A DNA stretch of 64,000 nt, from the NCBI RefSeq assembly GCF_014189505.1, contig NZ_CP050301.1:3045501-3109500 (forward strand). The letters run 5' to 3'. The notes below the pieces were generated by a model. The model did not search any database and had not been told where the DNA came from. It saw nothing but the letters and a program-made list of their open reading frames with translations. This document shows, in pieces, positions 1 to 9,062 of this stretch. Position numbers and translations under genes: made by a program. The DNA comes from Phyllobacterium sp. 628 (lineage in GTDB: Bacteria > Pseudomonadota > Alphaproteobacteria > Rhizobiales > Rhizobiaceae). Each line of letters opens with the position of its first letter. The first letter of the stretch is position 1.

Positions 1-1
1 C

Positions 2-481
2 ACCATGGGCGCTCTTGTTGCCGTGAATGCATTGGGATCGGTGACGGTCAGCCGCACGCGCCATTTCTGGGCGGCACCTTTTGAGATTGGCGGCGAATTT
101 GGCGGCCTTGGATTGCCTCACCCGCTGCCTGCCGATGCAGCGGATATCAGGACAAAATTCAAGGAAACCGACAGCAATACCAACACGACCATCGCCGTCA
201 TTGCGACAGATCTGCAATTGACCAAGGCACAGGCCAAGCGTCTCGCTATTGCCGCGCATGATGGTTTTGCCCGGGCGATCTGGCCGTCGCACACACCATT
301 TGACGGCGATCTGGTGTTTGCACTCGCCACCGGAACCAGCAAGCGCGCGCCAGAGATCGACGAATTCATCGAGCTTTGTGCGGCAGCAGCCTCAACAATG
401 GCGCGGGCTGTGGCGCGCGGGGTTTACGCGGCAACAGCGATGCCGAATGACCTGTTTCCTGTGTGGAGCGCGCGTTCTTAA
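2..481 (+). CDS. P1 family peptidase (DmpA/S58-like), C-terminal part
   Basis: The reading frame is already open at the window edge, so the N-terminal part of the gene lies upstream. The 159 visible residues match the C-terminal part of the DmpA/L-aminopeptidase-D-esterase family (peptidase S58). These are Ntn-type hydrolases that cut themselves in front of a nucleophilic Ser/Thr. The segment NTNTTIAVIATD has the expected form of the cleavage site, with a Thr as probable nucleophile. It is followed by the family-typical helix LTKAQAKRLAIAAHDGFARA and by HTPFDGDLVFALATG. Substrate cannot be told; family members remove N-terminal residues from small peptides or amides. Transcribed in the same direction as rpe, 80 bases further on. 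Confidence 0.85.
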   Translation, partial: TMGALVAVNALGSVTVSRTRHFWAAPFEIGGEFGGLGLPHPLPADAADIRTKFKETDSNTNTTIAVIATDLQLTKAQAKRLAIAAHDGFARAIWPSHTPFDGDLVFALATGTSKRAPEIDEFIELCAAAASTMARAVARGVYAATAMPNDLFPVWSARS

Positions 482-561
482 CGGCTGTGAAGCGGGTTTT
501 CATTGTGCCTGCTGGCAGCGCATGGTAACGGGCGCGCACAACACCTCTACCGGAGAACGCC

Positions 562-1236
562 ATGAGCCGTCCGCTTGTCATCGCCCCATCCATCCTCGCT
601 TCGGACTTTTCCAAGCTTGGCTCGGAAGTCACCACTGTTCTCAAAGCAGGTGCTGACTGGGTGCATATCGACGTCATGGACGGGCATTTCGTCCCGAACA
701 TCACCTTCGGCCCGGAGGTGGTCAAAGCCATCCGTCCGTTGACTGATGCTATTTTCGACACGCATCTGATGATTTCGCCTTGCGATCCCTACCTTGAAGC
801 CTTTGCCAAGGCTGGCTCCGACATCATCACCATCCACGCAGAAGCGGGCCCGCATGTGCACCGTTCGTTGCAGGCTATTCGCGCGCTGGGCAAGAAGGCT
901 GGCGTTGCCATCAATCCCGGAACACCGGAATCCGCCATCGAATACGTATTGAACGATGTCGACCTCATTCTGGTCATGACCGTCAATCCGGGTTTTGGCG
1001 GCCAGAAATTCATTCCGGAAACGCTGGCGAAAATCCGCAAGGTCAAAGCGATGATAGGCGACCGGCCAATTGATCTGGAAGTCGATGGCGGTATAACGCA
1101 CGAAACATCCGGGCTGGCTGTTGAAGCTGGTGCAAACGCACTGGTTGCCGGATCTGCGGTGTTCAAAGGCGGTTCGGAAGCTTCCTACCGCGCCAATATC
1201 GAGTTGATCCGCAACGCAACGTTCAAAGGTTCATGA
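562..1236 (+). CDS. rpe: Ribulose-phosphate 3-epimerase
   Basis: Cytosolic TIM-barrel enzyme that interconverts D-ribulose 5-phosphate and D-xylulose 5-phosphate in the pentose phosphate pathway. At 224 residues it has the usual family length. Visible signatures are APSILASDF at the N-terminus, [17 protein letters not shown] (metal-binding His and catalytic Asp), [17 protein letters not shown], and VDGGI with the second catalytic Asp near residue 176. The last codons overlap the start of the next gene in an ATGA arrangement, which suggests translational coupling to the DUF2259 protein. Confidence 0.97.
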   Translation: MSRPLVIAPSILASDFSKLGSEVTTVLKAGADWVHIDVMDGHFVPNITFGPEVVKAIRPLTDAIFDTHLMISPCDPYLEAFAKAGSDIITIHAEAGPHVHRSLQAIRALGKKAGVAINPGTPESAIEYVLNDVDLILVMTVNPGFGGQKFIPETLAKIRKVKAMIGDRPIDLEVDGGITHETSGLAVEAGANALVAGSAVFKGGSEASYRANIELIRNATFKGS

Positions 1237-1970
1237 TGCGTCTCACCTCCCTGCTCAGCGCCGCTGTCGTCCTTGTCGCAAGTTCATGGTCTTTAGCAGC
1301 GCAGGCAGGAGATGCCGCCAAACTCGATATCCTCGGGTTTTCCAGGGATGGCAAGGTGTTTGCCTTCGAGGAATATGGCGTTCAGGATGGCTCGGGATTT
1401 CCCTATGCCAACCGCTATTACATTGACACCGCAACCGACACATTTCTGCCGAAGACCCCGGTTCGTGTGCGTCTTGACGAAGAAAAGGCATCCATCGAAG
1501 AAGCGCGCGAAAAAGCCGGCCGTGACGCGCAGGGCGTGACAGGATTTACCGACAAGGAGCTGCGCGCCAATTCGGGTGATACGGTTGCTGCCAATCCGAT
1601 CACCGAACTATCGGCAGACAAATTCAAGGTCACCTTCAATCCCCGCCCGGTTTTCCCGGCCATAGACGAACCGTTGACGGTGACGTTGGACGAAATCGAT
1701 GTGCCGCGTCCGGATAAGTGTCCAGAGCCCGAACCATATAAGGGTTTTCGCCTGAAGCTGCAGCAGGGCAAGTCAGCTGATATCAAGACCTTGCACGAGG
1801 ACAAAACCATTCCAACCAGCCGCAGTTGTCCGCAAGGCTACAGTATCGGCGCAGTCCAGACGTTCTACCTCGCAGACGGCAAACCTGCTCTCGCCATTTT
1901 GATTGCCGTCCGCACAATGGGCTTTGAGGGCCCCGACCACCGCTGGTTGGCGGTAACCACGCAACAGTGA
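1233..1970 (+). CDS. DUF2259 family secreted protein
   Basis: A 245-residue protein of the DUF2259 family, a predicted secreted family of unknown function found mainly in alphaproteobacteria. The N-terminus is a clear Sec signal peptide: basic start, a hydrophobic stretch [16 protein letters not shown] and a likely cut after AQA. The mature part begins [24 protein letters not shown], the family hallmark. Two adjacent ATG codons (1233 and 1236) could start it; the first overlaps the rpe stop by four bases, so translation is probably coupled to rpe. A periplasmic location follows from the signal peptide. No enzymatic motif is recognisable. Confidence 0.85.
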   Translation: MMRLTSLLSAAVVLVASSWSLAAQAGDAAKLDILGFSRDGKVFAFEEYGVQDGSGFPYANRYYIDTATDTFLPKTPVRVRLDEEKASIEEAREKAGRDAQGVTGFTDKELRANSGDTVAANPITELSADKFKVTFNPRPVFPAIDEPLTVTLDEIDVPRPDKCPEPEPYKGFRLKLQQGKSADIKTLHEDKTIPTSRSCPQGYSIGAVQTFYLADGKPALAILIAVRTMGFEGPDHRWLAVTTQQ

Positions 1971-2081
1971 TTTCTGGCCATATCGCCGTGCAGGCTGAAA
2001 AGCCGCGTTGAGTACAGCGTCTTGGTCTGTTAGAGCAGGTTTCACACTCATCCGCCCATCGATTGCCTATAGGAACACAAT

Positions 2082-3389
2082 ATGATCCCGCGTTATTCGC
2101 GGCCCGAAATGGTCGCCATCTGGTCCCCGGAAACGAAATTCCGCATCTGGTTTGAAATCGAAGCCTATGCCTGCGATGCGCTTGCCGAACTGGGCGTCAT
2201 TCCGAAGGAAGCGGCCGCAACGATCTGGGAAAAGGGTGGCGCTGCGACCTTTGACATTGACCGCATTGATGAAATCGAACGCGAAACCAAGCATGACGTC
2301 ATCGCTTTCCTGACGCATCTTGCCGAGATCGTTGGTCCGGATGCGCGATTCGTGCATCAGGGCATGACATCATCTGACGTGCTCGACACCTGCTTCAATG
2401 TCCAGTTGATGCGCGCCAGCGATATTCTTCTGGCCGATCTAGACAAGCTGCTTGCGGCGCTGAAAAAGCGTGCTTTCGAGCACAAGGACACAGTCACTAT
2501 CGGCCGCAGCCACGGCATTCATGCCGAACCGACCACGTTCGGCGTCAAGCTGGCGCAGGCCTATGCCGAGTTTGAACGTTGCCGCACCCGCCTCGTCGCG
2601 GCGCGTGCCGAGATCGCAACCTGCGCTATCTCGGGTGCGGTTGGCACATTTGCCAATATCGACCCCTATGTCGAAGAGCATGTGGCGAAGTCGCTCGGCA
2701 TGGAGCCGGAACCGGTCTCGACACAGGTGATCCCGCGCGACCGTCACGCCATGTATTTTGCCACACTTGGCGTCATCGCCTCGTCGATCGAGCGGCTTTC
2801 GGTGGAAATCCGTCATCTGCAGCGCACGGAAGTTCTTGAAGTCGAGGAGTATTTCTCTCCGGGCCAGAAGGGCTCGTCCGCCATGCCGCACAAGCGCAAC
2901 CCTGTGCTGACCGAAAACACCACCGGCCTTGCCCGCATGGTTCGCGCCTTTGCCATTCCGGCTATGGAAAATGTGGCACTCTGGCATGAGCGGGATATCT
3001 CCCATTCGTCCGTCGAGCGCATGATTGGCCCGGATGCGACGATCACGCTGGATTTCGTTCTGGCCCGCATGACCGGCGTCATTGAAAAACTGTTGGTCTA
3101 TCCAGATAACATGTTGAAAAACATGAACAAGTTCCGTGGTCTTATCCATTCGCAACGCGTTCTCCTTGCTCTCACACAGGCTGGCGTTTCGCGCGAAGAT
3201 TCCTATCGTCTCGTGCAGCGCAATGCGATGAAGGTCTGGGAACAGGGCAAGGATTTCCTTGAGGAACTGCTGGCCGATGCGGACGTTCGTGCTGCGCTGC
3301 CGGAAGACACGATCCGGGAGAAATTCGACCTTGGCTATCATACCAAGCATGTCGATACGATCTTCAAGCGGGTGTTCGGCGAAGCTTAA
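2082..3389 (+). CDS. purB: Adenylosuccinate lyase
   Basis: Catalyses two fumarate-releasing steps of purine synthesis: SAICAR to AICAR and adenylosuccinate to AMP. The 435-residue length is normal. Recognisable are the N-terminal IPRYSRPEMVAIWSPE, the TSSDVLDTC segment, GRSHGIHAEPTTFG with the catalytic His, and the fumarase/aspartase superfamily signature GSSAMPHKRNP near residue 265, whose Ser is the catalytic base. It lies 4.5 kb from purC, whose product is its substrate, but in a separate transcription unit. A strong terminator follows at once. Confidence 0.98.
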   Translation: MIPRYSRPEMVAIWSPETKFRIWFEIEAYACDALAELGVIPKEAAATIWEKGGAATFDIDRIDEIERETKHDVIAFLTHLAEIVGPDARFVHQGMTSSDVLDTCFNVQLMRASDILLADLDKLLAALKKRAFEHKDTVTIGRSHGIHAEPTTFGVKLAQAYAEFERCRTRLVAARAEIATCAISGAVGTFANIDPYVEEHVAKSLGMEPEPVSTQVIPRDRHAMYFATLGVIASSIERLSVEIRHLQRTEVLEVEEYFSPGQKGSSAMPHKRNPVLTENTTGLARMVRAFAIPAMENVALWHERDISHSSVERMIGPDATITLDFVLARMTGVIEKLLVYPDNMLKNMNKFRGLIHSQRVLLALTQAGVSREDSYRLVQRNAMKVWEQGKDFLEELLADADVRAALPEDTIREKFDLGYHTKHVDTIFKRVFGEA

Positions 3390-3410
3390 ACTCGTGTTGA
3401 TTGACCAAAG

Positions 3411-3439
3411 AAAAAGCCCGCAATTCTGCGGGCTTTTTT
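3411..3439. terminator. Bidirectional intrinsic terminator between purB and the VOC gene
   Basis: A-rich flank, stem AAGCCCGCA/TGCGGGCTT with a short ATTC loop, then a run of six T. The symmetry (A run before, T run after) lets it end transcription of purB on the plus strand and of the convergent VOC gene on the minus strand. Confidence 0.9.
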
Positions 3440-3445
3440 GTGAGA

Positions 3446-4345
3446 TCAGGCTTTGGCGGGAACAATTCGCATGACATTGCCCCAAGGGTCGATGATCTCA
3501 CGTTCATCCTTGGCATCTTGCGAGACAAATTCGGCCCAAGCCAAACCCGACCGATCGTTGTCACGCTTGCCCGCACCTTTGCTCTGCCACGAATTGGCAG
3601 CAACATGGTGGTGATAGCCGCCCGTTGAAAGAAACACGGCACTTCCGCCAAATCCGGCAACAGTCTGCATTCCGAGTTCGGTGTGCCACCACGATTCCGC
3701 ATCCTTGGCATTGCCAACACGCAAGTGCAGGTGGCCCACCATGGCACCATCAGGCGCACCATTCCAAGCCGCGGTATCAGGCTTCAGTTCACTAAGCAGA
3801 TTGCCGACATCGAGCGCGGCTGTGCCCATCTGTACGGATGAGCCATTCCACTTCCAGCTTTCATGCGGACGATCAGCATAAATTTCGACGCCATTGCCTT
3901 CAGGATCGGTCAGATAGATCGCCTCACTGACCAGATGATCTGACGCGCCGACAATCTGCGTGCGCTGATCGATGGCACGCCGTGCCCAGCGAGCGAGATC
4001 AACCCGCCGTGGCAACAGGAAAGCCGTATGATAAAGCCCGGCGCTGTGCGGATCATCAGCACGCACCGTGGATGCCTGTTCGATTTCCAGAAGTGGTGTG
4101 TCGCCTGCCCCAAGAATAACGGTTTGGCCCCTGCGTGACAATTCACGCAAACCAACCACGTCGCTGTAATATTTTGACAGCGCATCAGCGTCCTTGGCCT
4201 TGATGCCAACCTTGGACACATGGGTCGGGGCTGTTGCTGCAAAAAGTACGTCGCTCATCTTTCTCTCCGCGCGGGCTGTTCCCGCGATCGCGTCAAGGGC
4301 AAGCACACCGGCGCCACCAACGATATCTCTGCGTGTGACCCTCAT
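3446..4345 (-). CDS. VOC (glyoxalase/extradiol-dioxygenase fold) protein, CatE-like
   Basis: Two consecutive vicinal-oxygen-chelate modules, as in CatE-like catechol-2,3-dioxygenase or glyoxalase-related proteins. The first starts at THVSKVGIKAKDADALSKYY and the second at VGHLHLRVGNAKDAESWW; conserved metal-ligand regions are YHTAFLL, GVEIYAD and GGYHHHVAANSW. Substrate is unknown. The start is uncertain. An ATG at 4258 has a good ribosome site (GGAGAGAAAG) and gives the family's usual N-terminus MSDVLF. Upstream ATGs at 4345 and 4363 add a leader containing TRRDIVGGAGVLALDAIAG that looks like a Tat export signal. Here the 4345 start is given (299 residues). Convergent with purB across a shared terminator. 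Confidence 0.75.
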   Translation of the reverse strand: MRVTRRDIVGGAGVLALDAIAGTARAERKMSDVLFAATAPTHVSKVGIKAKDADALSKYYSDVVGLRELSRRGQTVILGAGDTPLLEIEQASTVRADDPHSAGLYHTAFLLPRRVDLARWARRAIDQRTQIVGASDHLVSEAIYLTDPEGNGVEIYADRPHESWKWNGSSVQMGTAALDVGNLLSELKPDTAAWNGAPDGAMVGHLHLRVGNAKDAESWWHTELGMQTVAGFGGSAVFLSTGGYHHHVAANSWQSKGAGKRDNDRSGLAWAEFVSQDAKDEREIIDPWGNVMRIVPAKA

Positions 4346-4507
4346 ATGCTTTCTGCGATCCATTTTGTTTCGTTGGAACTAAAGTCGGTTGTTCTGCGTC
4401 CGGATACAAGTCACGCATGAGCGAACAGCATGTTCACAAATAGTGAACCAGCGAACCACGATTGTTTACCGTCACGCAGCGTTGCGGTTTGCCGATATTT
4501 TTCCTAA

Positions 4508-5065
4508 ATGAGGACCATGAAAGTCAAAGACGCCGATATTCTCATTATTCCCGGTTACACCAATTCCGGCCCCGATCACTGGCAGAGCCGCTGGGAAGCA
4601 AAACTTTCCACCGCACGCCGTGTCGAGCAGAAGGAATGGTCCAAACCCGTCCGCGAGGATTGGGTTGCCGAAGTGGTCAAGTCTATCAACGAAGCAACGC
4701 TTCCGGTTGTCGTGGTGGCGCATTCGCTAGGGGTGCCAACCTTCATCCATGCCCTGCCGCAGATTGGCAGCAAGATCAAAGGCGCGTTTCTGGTCACGCC
4801 GCCTGACGTGTCGAATCCGAAAATCCGGCCTAAACATCTGATGACATTCGGTCCCTACCCGCGTGACCCCTTCACGTTCCCATCAATTGTCGTTGCTAGC
4901 CGCAACGATCACTATTGCGATTATGCGGTCGCCGAAGATTTGGCAGCCGCCTGGGGCTCACTGTTTATCGACGCGGGTGAATCCGGTCACCTCAACGCCG
5001 AATCCGGCCATGGGCCATGGCCGGAAGGCACAATGGTCTTTGCGAAATTTATCTCGCAGCTATGA
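4508..5065 (+). CDS. RBBP9/YdeN family alpha/beta hydrolase
   Basis: A 185-residue small serine hydrolase of the RBBP9/YdeN type. Features are the N-terminal IIPGYTNSGPDHWQSRWE, nucleophile elbow AHSLG (Ser about residue 79), Asp in SRNDHYCDY, and the terminal His in GHLNAESGHGPWPEG. Physiological substrate is not known for the bacterial members. The end overlaps the convergent aldolase gene by six bases. A second ATG at 4517 is an equally plausible start. Confidence 0.85.
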   Translation: MRTMKVKDADILIIPGYTNSGPDHWQSRWEAKLSTARRVEQKEWSKPVREDWVAEVVKSINEATLPVVVVAHSLGVPTFIHALPQIGSKIKGAFLVTPPDVSNPKIRPKHLMTFGPYPRDPFTFPSIVVASRNDHYCDYAVAEDLAAAWGSLFIDAGESGHLNAESGHGPWPEGTMVFAKFISQL

Positions 5066-5824
5066 TTTAACCGCTTCCAGCAATGTCTGCGCGCCAACTT
5101 GCAGATAGGCCGTATCGACCGAAAGCGGGAGATAAGTGAAGCCGAGACCTGTAAAGCGCTTGGCCAATTCGGCATTCGCCGCATAGATGCCGCAGAGCTT
5201 GCCTGCCGCCCGTGCCTTGGCAGCGATTTCTTTCAGCGGCTCGATAATAGCCTGCGAACCCGCATCGACTTCTGCGCCATTGCTCCAGGCAATGGAAAAA
5301 TCCGAAGGTCCGACAAAGACACCGTCAATACCATCGACAGCCAGAATATCATCCAGCGCGGCAAAGGCTTCGCGGGTTTCGATCATGGCAAAGGCCAGCG
5401 TCTTCTGGTTGACTTCAGCAAGATAAGCGCCGGAGCCGCCAGCACCGTAACTGCCTGGACGTCCGCGCAATTGCCCCCACGAGCGCTCACCGACTGGCGG
5501 ATATTTCATCGACGTCGCGAAGCGGCGGGCGTCTTCCACGGAGTTGATCATCGGGGCGATGACACCCTCAGCCCCGAAATCCAGCGCCCGGCTTGCCATG
5601 TCGAAACGGTCCACCGGTATGCGCACTACCGTATGCTTGCCTGCGTTCTGGATGATACCGACGCTGTGCAACACCGATTCCGTGTCAAACGCACCATGCT
5701 GCATGTCGAGCATGAACGCGGTGAAATCCGTCTTGCACAGGGTTTCCAGAACCAATGGATACGGCAAATTGCACCAGGCGGAGAAAACAGTTTCTCCCGC
5801 TCTCAGGCGTGACGCTAACGGCAT
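5060..5824 (-). CDS. HpcH/HpaI family aldolase
   Basis: Class II metal-dependent aldolase of the HpcH/HpaI family, which splits 4-hydroxy-2-oxo acids into pyruvate and an aldehyde. Motifs: FSAWCNLPYPLVLETLC at the N-terminus, DMQHGAFD (active-site His), VVRIPVDR, GAEGVIAPMINSVEDA (substrate/metal region), MIETREAFA (metal-binding Glu) and DGVFVGPSDFS. The ATG at 5824 has a GGGAG ribosome site six bases away and is preferred over an in-frame TTG at 5842; this gives 254 residues. The aldehyde partner cannot be inferred because no degradation pathway lies beside it. Convergent overlap with the YdeN-like gene. Confidence 0.9.
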   Translation of the reverse strand: MPLASRLRAGETVFSAWCNLPYPLVLETLCKTDFTAFMLDMQHGAFDTESVLHSVGIIQNAGKHTVVRIPVDRFDMASRALDFGAEGVIAPMINSVEDARRFATSMKYPPVGERSWGQLRGRPGSYGAGGSGAYLAEVNQKTLAFAMIETREAFAALDDILAVDGIDGVFVGPSDFSIAWSNGAEVDAGSQAIIEPLKEIAAKARAAGKLCGIYAANAELAKRFTGLGFTYLPLSVDTAYLQVGAQTLLEAVKS

Positions 5825-5894
5825 GATGGCTCCCGGATTCAACTGGTCTGAACGACTCGTGGCTCAGTGAAGCAAAAATGACGGCATCACGCCA

Positions 5895-5924
5895 ATAAAA
5901 AACCGCCCACGAAGGGCGGTTTTC
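5895..5924 (-). terminator. Intrinsic terminator downstream of the ATPase inhibitor gene
   Basis: On the minus strand, stem ACCGCCC/GGGCGGT with a five-base TTCGT loop is followed by TTTTTTATT. It sits 24 bases after the stop of the DUF1476 gene and before the aldolase gene, so the two are separate units. Confidence 0.88.
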
Positions 5925-5947
5925 AATAAACACCGAAGTGAAAACAA

Positions 5948-6265
5948 TCAGGAACCCTGAATCTGACGGATAGCTTCAGCCAGCATTTCGTCCATGGTGC
6001 GGCGAATGCGATGATCCGATTTATCAACACCGGCCGCATCAAAATCGGCGCGAATCTTGCGGAAAACGTCGTCGTCGCCAGCTTCCTGGAAATCAGCCTT
6101 GATGACTTCAAGCGCATAGGCCTCAGCTTCTTCGCCAGTCTTGCCCAGCTTTTCAGCTGCCCAAAGGCCAATCAGCTTGTTACGCCGTGCTTCTGCCCGA
6201 AAACGCACTTCCGCATCATGTGCATATTTGTTCTCAAAGGCATTCTCGCGATCTTCCATTGTCAT
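5948..6265 (-). CDS. F1-ATPase inhibitor subunit zeta (DUF1476)
   Basis: Small helical protein of the DUF1476 family, identified in Paracoccus as the zeta subunit that inhibits the F1Fo ATP synthase and restricted largely to alphaproteobacteria. The conserved N-terminal inhibitory region MEDRENAFENKYAHDAEVR and EARRNKLIGLWAAEKLG are present, as is the C-terminal four-helix part ending MDEMLAEAIRQIQ. Three nearby ATGs (6283, 6265, 6259) compete. GAGAGG stands directly before 6265 and six bases before 6259, so the true start is one of these two. It acts in the cytoplasm on the membrane-bound ATPase. Followed by a strong terminator. Confidence 0.9.
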   Translation of the reverse strand: MTMEDRENAFENKYAHDAEVRFRAEARRNKLIGLWAAEKLGKTGEEAEAYALEVIKADFQEAGDDDVFRKIRADFDAAGVDKSDHRIRRTMDEMLAEAIRQIQGS

Positions 6266-6579
6266 CCTCTCTTGCTCCCGCAAAATGAATTGGCCATTCA
6301 GTATGATATGGCGTTCCGGTCTTGGGCGTTTTTAGGGCAAAGCCCCGATGCGTATTTGTTTCTTGGGTTTCATATAACTGTTTTGCACAAAATCGAAAGT
6401 CTGAATTGGAACTCTCCAGTCAAACATGGGTCACTTTGTCGTAGAATCTCCATATAATCCATAAAACCGGGGAGCTCTACAAAGTATCATTGTAGAATGC
6501 TTGCTTTTAAGATAGTTAGCGCGCCAACATGATGGCTGTGACCAAGGCCGACCGATAACTCCAATACCAGAGACCTGCA
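6266..6579. other. Divergent control region between the ATPase inhibitor gene and purC
   Basis: About 310 bases without a gene, the probable location of both promoters. It contains a six-base inverted repeat CTACAA-N7-TTGTAG at 6477-6495 and a TATAAT at 6453-6458 upstream of it. No purine riboswitch fold was recognised. The purC ribosome site region is weak (CAGAGACCTGCA before ATG). Confidence 0.4.
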
Positions 6580-7344
6580 ATGAACCGTCGCCGCCGTGTC
6601 TACGAAGGCAAAGCCAAAATCCTTTACGAAGGACCAGAGCCAGGAACCCTTGTTCAGCATTTCAAAGACGATACCACCGTGCTGCATCCCAAGAAGCATG
6701 AAGTCATTGATGGCAAAGGTGTTCTGAACAATCGTATTTCCGAGTATATCTTTACGCAGCTGAATCGTATGGGCATACCGACCCACTTCATCCGCCGCCT
6801 CAACATGCGCGAGCAGTTGATCAAGGAAGTCGAGATCATCCCGCTGCAAGTCGTTGTGCGCAACATTGCAGCCGGTTCGCTGGCAAAACGTCTTGGCATC
6901 GAGGAAGGCACAGTCTTGCCCCGCTCGATCATCGAGTTCTATTATAAGAACGACGTTCTGGATGATCCGATGGTCTCCGAAGAGCACATCACAGCGTTCG
7001 GCTGGGCTGCTCCTCAAGAAATCGATGACATCATGGCCCTTGCCATTCGCGTCAATGACTTCCTCAGTGGCCTGTTCCTCGGCGTCGGCATCCAGCTTGT
7101 CGATTTCAAGATCGAATGCGGGCGTTTGTGGGAAGGCGATATGATGCGTATCGTTGTCGCCGATGAGTTTTCGCCTGATTCCGCCCGCCTTTGGGACAGC
7201 CAGACCAGCGAAAAGCTGGACAAGGACCGGTTCCGCCGTGATATGGGCGGTTTGATCGAAGCCTATCAGGAAGTCGCGCGACGTCTGGGCATTATGAATG
7301 AAAATGAGCAAACGCGTCCGGTCGGACCGGTGCTGGTCAAATAA
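6580..7344 (+). CDS. purC: Phosphoribosylaminoimidazole-succinocarboxamide synthase (SAICAR synthetase)
   Basis: ATP-dependent ligation of L-aspartate to CAIR, step 8 of purine synthesis. The 254-residue protein shows the family signatures: [11 protein letters not shown] at residues 6-16, [55 protein letters not shown] and VDFKIECGR (Mg/ATP site) with [12 protein letters not shown] near the end. First gene of a purC-purS-purQ cluster, 36 bases ahead of purS. Confidence 0.98.
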   Translation: MNRRRRVYEGKAKILYEGPEPGTLVQHFKDDTTVLHPKKHEVIDGKGVLNNRISEYIFTQLNRMGIPTHFIRRLNMREQLIKEVEIIPLQVVVRNIAAGSLAKRLGIEEGTVLPRSIIEFYYKNDVLDDPMVSEEHITAFGWAAPQEIDDIMALAIRVNDFLSGLFLGVGIQLVDFKIECGRLWEGDMMRIVVADEFSPDSARLWDSQTSEKLDKDRFRRDMGGLIEAYQEVARRLGIMNENEQTRPVGPVLVK

Positions 7345-7380
7345 ACAACACTGATTGAACAATCTCGGAGAAGACAGTCG

Positions 7381-7620
7381 ATGAAGGCACGTGTCACTGT
7401 AACCTTGAAAAATGGCGTTCTTGACCCTCAGGGTAAAGCGATTGTCGGCGCGCTGGGCAGTCTTGGTTTCGATGGCGTTGCATCCGTACGCCAGGGCAAG
7501 ATTTTTGATGTCGAAATCGACACCAAGGACCGGGCCGTTGCCGAAGCCAACGTCAAGGCGATGTGCGAAAAGCTGCTCGCCAACACAGTCATCGAAGATT
7601 ATGCGGTGGAGCTTATCTAA
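7381..7620 (+). CDS. purS: Phosphoribosylformylglycinamidine synthase subunit PurS
   Basis: 79-residue subunit of the three-part FGAM synthase (PurL-PurQ-PurS) used where PurL is the small form. The sequence ARVTVTLKNGVLDPQGKAI and DVEIDTKD are typical. PurS dimers bridge PurQ and PurL. The TAA stop is followed with no gap by the ATG of purQ, so the two are translationally linked. GGAG stands ten bases before the start. Confidence 0.96.
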   Translation: MKARVTVTLKNGVLDPQGKAIVGALGSLGFDGVASVRQGKIFDVEIDTKDRAVAEANVKAMCEKLLANTVIEDYAVELI

Positions 7621-8289
7621 ATGAAATCAGCAGTCGTACTTCTTCCCGGCCTTAATCGCGACCGTGACATGATTGCGGCGCTGACAAAGATTTCCGGCAA
7701 GGCACCTCAGACTGTCTGGCAAACGGACACTGAAATCCCCGATGTTGATCTGATCGTCATCCCCGGCGGCTTTTCCTACGGCGACTATCTGCGCTGTGGC
7801 GCGATTGCTGCACGCATGCCTGTCATGCAGGCCATCCGCGAAAAAGCCGACAAGGGCGTTATGGTCATGGGCGTCTGCAATGGTTTCCAGATTCTGCAGG
7901 AAGCCGGACTTTTGCCCGGGGCCCTGATGCGCAATGCATCATTGAAATTCGTCTGCCGCGAAGTCAAACTTGAAGTCACCAATGCCAACACTGCCTTTAC
8001 CCGCGGTTATTCGCATGGACAGATTGTTCGCTGCCCGGTTGCCCACCATGACGGCAATTTCTTTGCTGACGAAGCAACACTTGCCCGTATCGAAGGCGAA
8101 GGTCAGGTGGTTTTCCGCTACGCACAAGGCACCAATCCGAACGGCGCAATGAACGATATTGCCGGCATTATCAGCGAAAAGGGCAATGTTCTCGGTATGA
8201 TGCCCCATCCTGAGAACCTGATTGAAGCCGCCCATGGCGGTACCGATGGCCGCGCATTGTTCGCGGGCATTCTTGGGATTGCCGCCTGA
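7621..8289 (+). CDS. purQ: Phosphoribosylformylglycinamidine synthase subunit PurQ (glutaminase)
   Basis: Class I glutamine amidotransferase that supplies ammonia to PurL for converting FGAR to FGAM. The catalytic Cys lies in [14 protein letters not shown] (about residue 86). The His/Glu pair is in MPHPENLIE near the C-terminus. [13 protein letters not shown] and [16 protein letters not shown] are family signatures. 222 residues is the normal length of the stand-alone subunit. The purL partner lies 3.7 kb downstream, separated by five unrelated genes. Confidence 0.97.
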   Translation: MKSAVVLLPGLNRDRDMIAALTKISGKAPQTVWQTDTEIPDVDLIVIPGGFSYGDYLRCGAIAARMPVMQAIREKADKGVMVMGVCNGFQILQEAGLLPGALMRNASLKFVCREVKLEVTNANTAFTRGYSHGQIVRCPVAHHDGNFFADEATLARIEGEGQVVFRYAQGTNPNGAMNDIAGIISEKGNVLGMMPHPENLIEAAHGGTDGRALFAGILGIAA

Positions 8290-8367
8290 GTAGAATCCTA
8301 TACGTTTGAGTTCTGCCGTTTCGACATGCAATGCGTTGGAACGGCGCTCAAATGGAGGAATTGAGAA

Positions 8368-9027
8368 ATGAAACTCTACTCGCGGCCGCTCTCCCCCTAC
8401 TCCTCGATTGTTCGCAGCATCGCTTATTACAAGAAAGCGCCAATCAAGGTTGTGGCTCCGCCGCCGGGCTTTCCGATTCCGGAAGAGTTTCGCAGCATCT
8501 CTCCATTTAACCGCGTTCCGGTGCTGATTACCGGCTCAGGCCTGACAATCGTCGAAGCGACGGTCATTGCCGAATATCTGGAAGAACATTTCCCTGAACC
8601 CGCCCTGTTGCCTGCCGACTCGCGTGATCGCGCTGTCGTTCGCATGGCGGCGCGTCTGGCCGAGCTGGAAATCCTGGCACCTGTTATGGAGCTGTTTGAG
8701 CTTATCCATACCAAATCCAAGGATGATGCACGTATCACCAAGCTTTTCGCCCAACTGGAGGCCGGTCTGCAGGAGATCGAGCACCGCATCGGTCACGGCC
8801 CCTACGCGCTGGGCAAACAGATGACAATGGCCGACGCATGGCTCACGCCGATCCGCTTTCTCTTCAACCATTTCCGCGTCATGACGCGCCGGTCCCGGTT
8901 ACTGGAGCCTTTTCCGAAATTCGATGCCTATGAGCAACTTATTGTTCAGGATCCGGTGCTATCGCTGGTCTGGTTCGAAATGACGGATGCCTTGAAAGTG
9001 TTCCTCGGGGAACTCGAAACAAGCTGA
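8368..9027 (+). CDS. Glutathione S-transferase family protein
   Basis: 219 residues with an N-terminal thioredoxin fold (MKLYSRPLSPYSSIVR, then the cis-Pro segment NRVPVLITGSGLTIVEATVIAEYLEE) and an all-helical C-terminal domain (ALGKQMTMADAWLTPI is the N-capping-box region). The active-site Ser/Tyr/Cys would be in SPYSS. Substrate unknown. GGAGGAATTGAGAA gives a strong ribosome site. It follows purQ by 78 bases in the same direction and may share its transcript. Confidence 0.88.
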   Translation: MKLYSRPLSPYSSIVRSIAYYKKAPIKVVAPPPGFPIPEEFRSISPFNRVPVLITGSGLTIVEATVIAEYLEEHFPEPALLPADSRDRAVVRMAARLAELEILAPVMELFELIHTKSKDDARITKLFAQLEAGLQEIEHRIGHGPYALGKQMTMADAWLTPIRFLFNHFRVMTRRSRLLEPFPKFDAYEQLIVQDPVLSLVWFEMTDALKVFLGELETS

Positions 9028-9062
9028 ACCGATCACCATTTTATTATTAGAGAGATAGCTGG

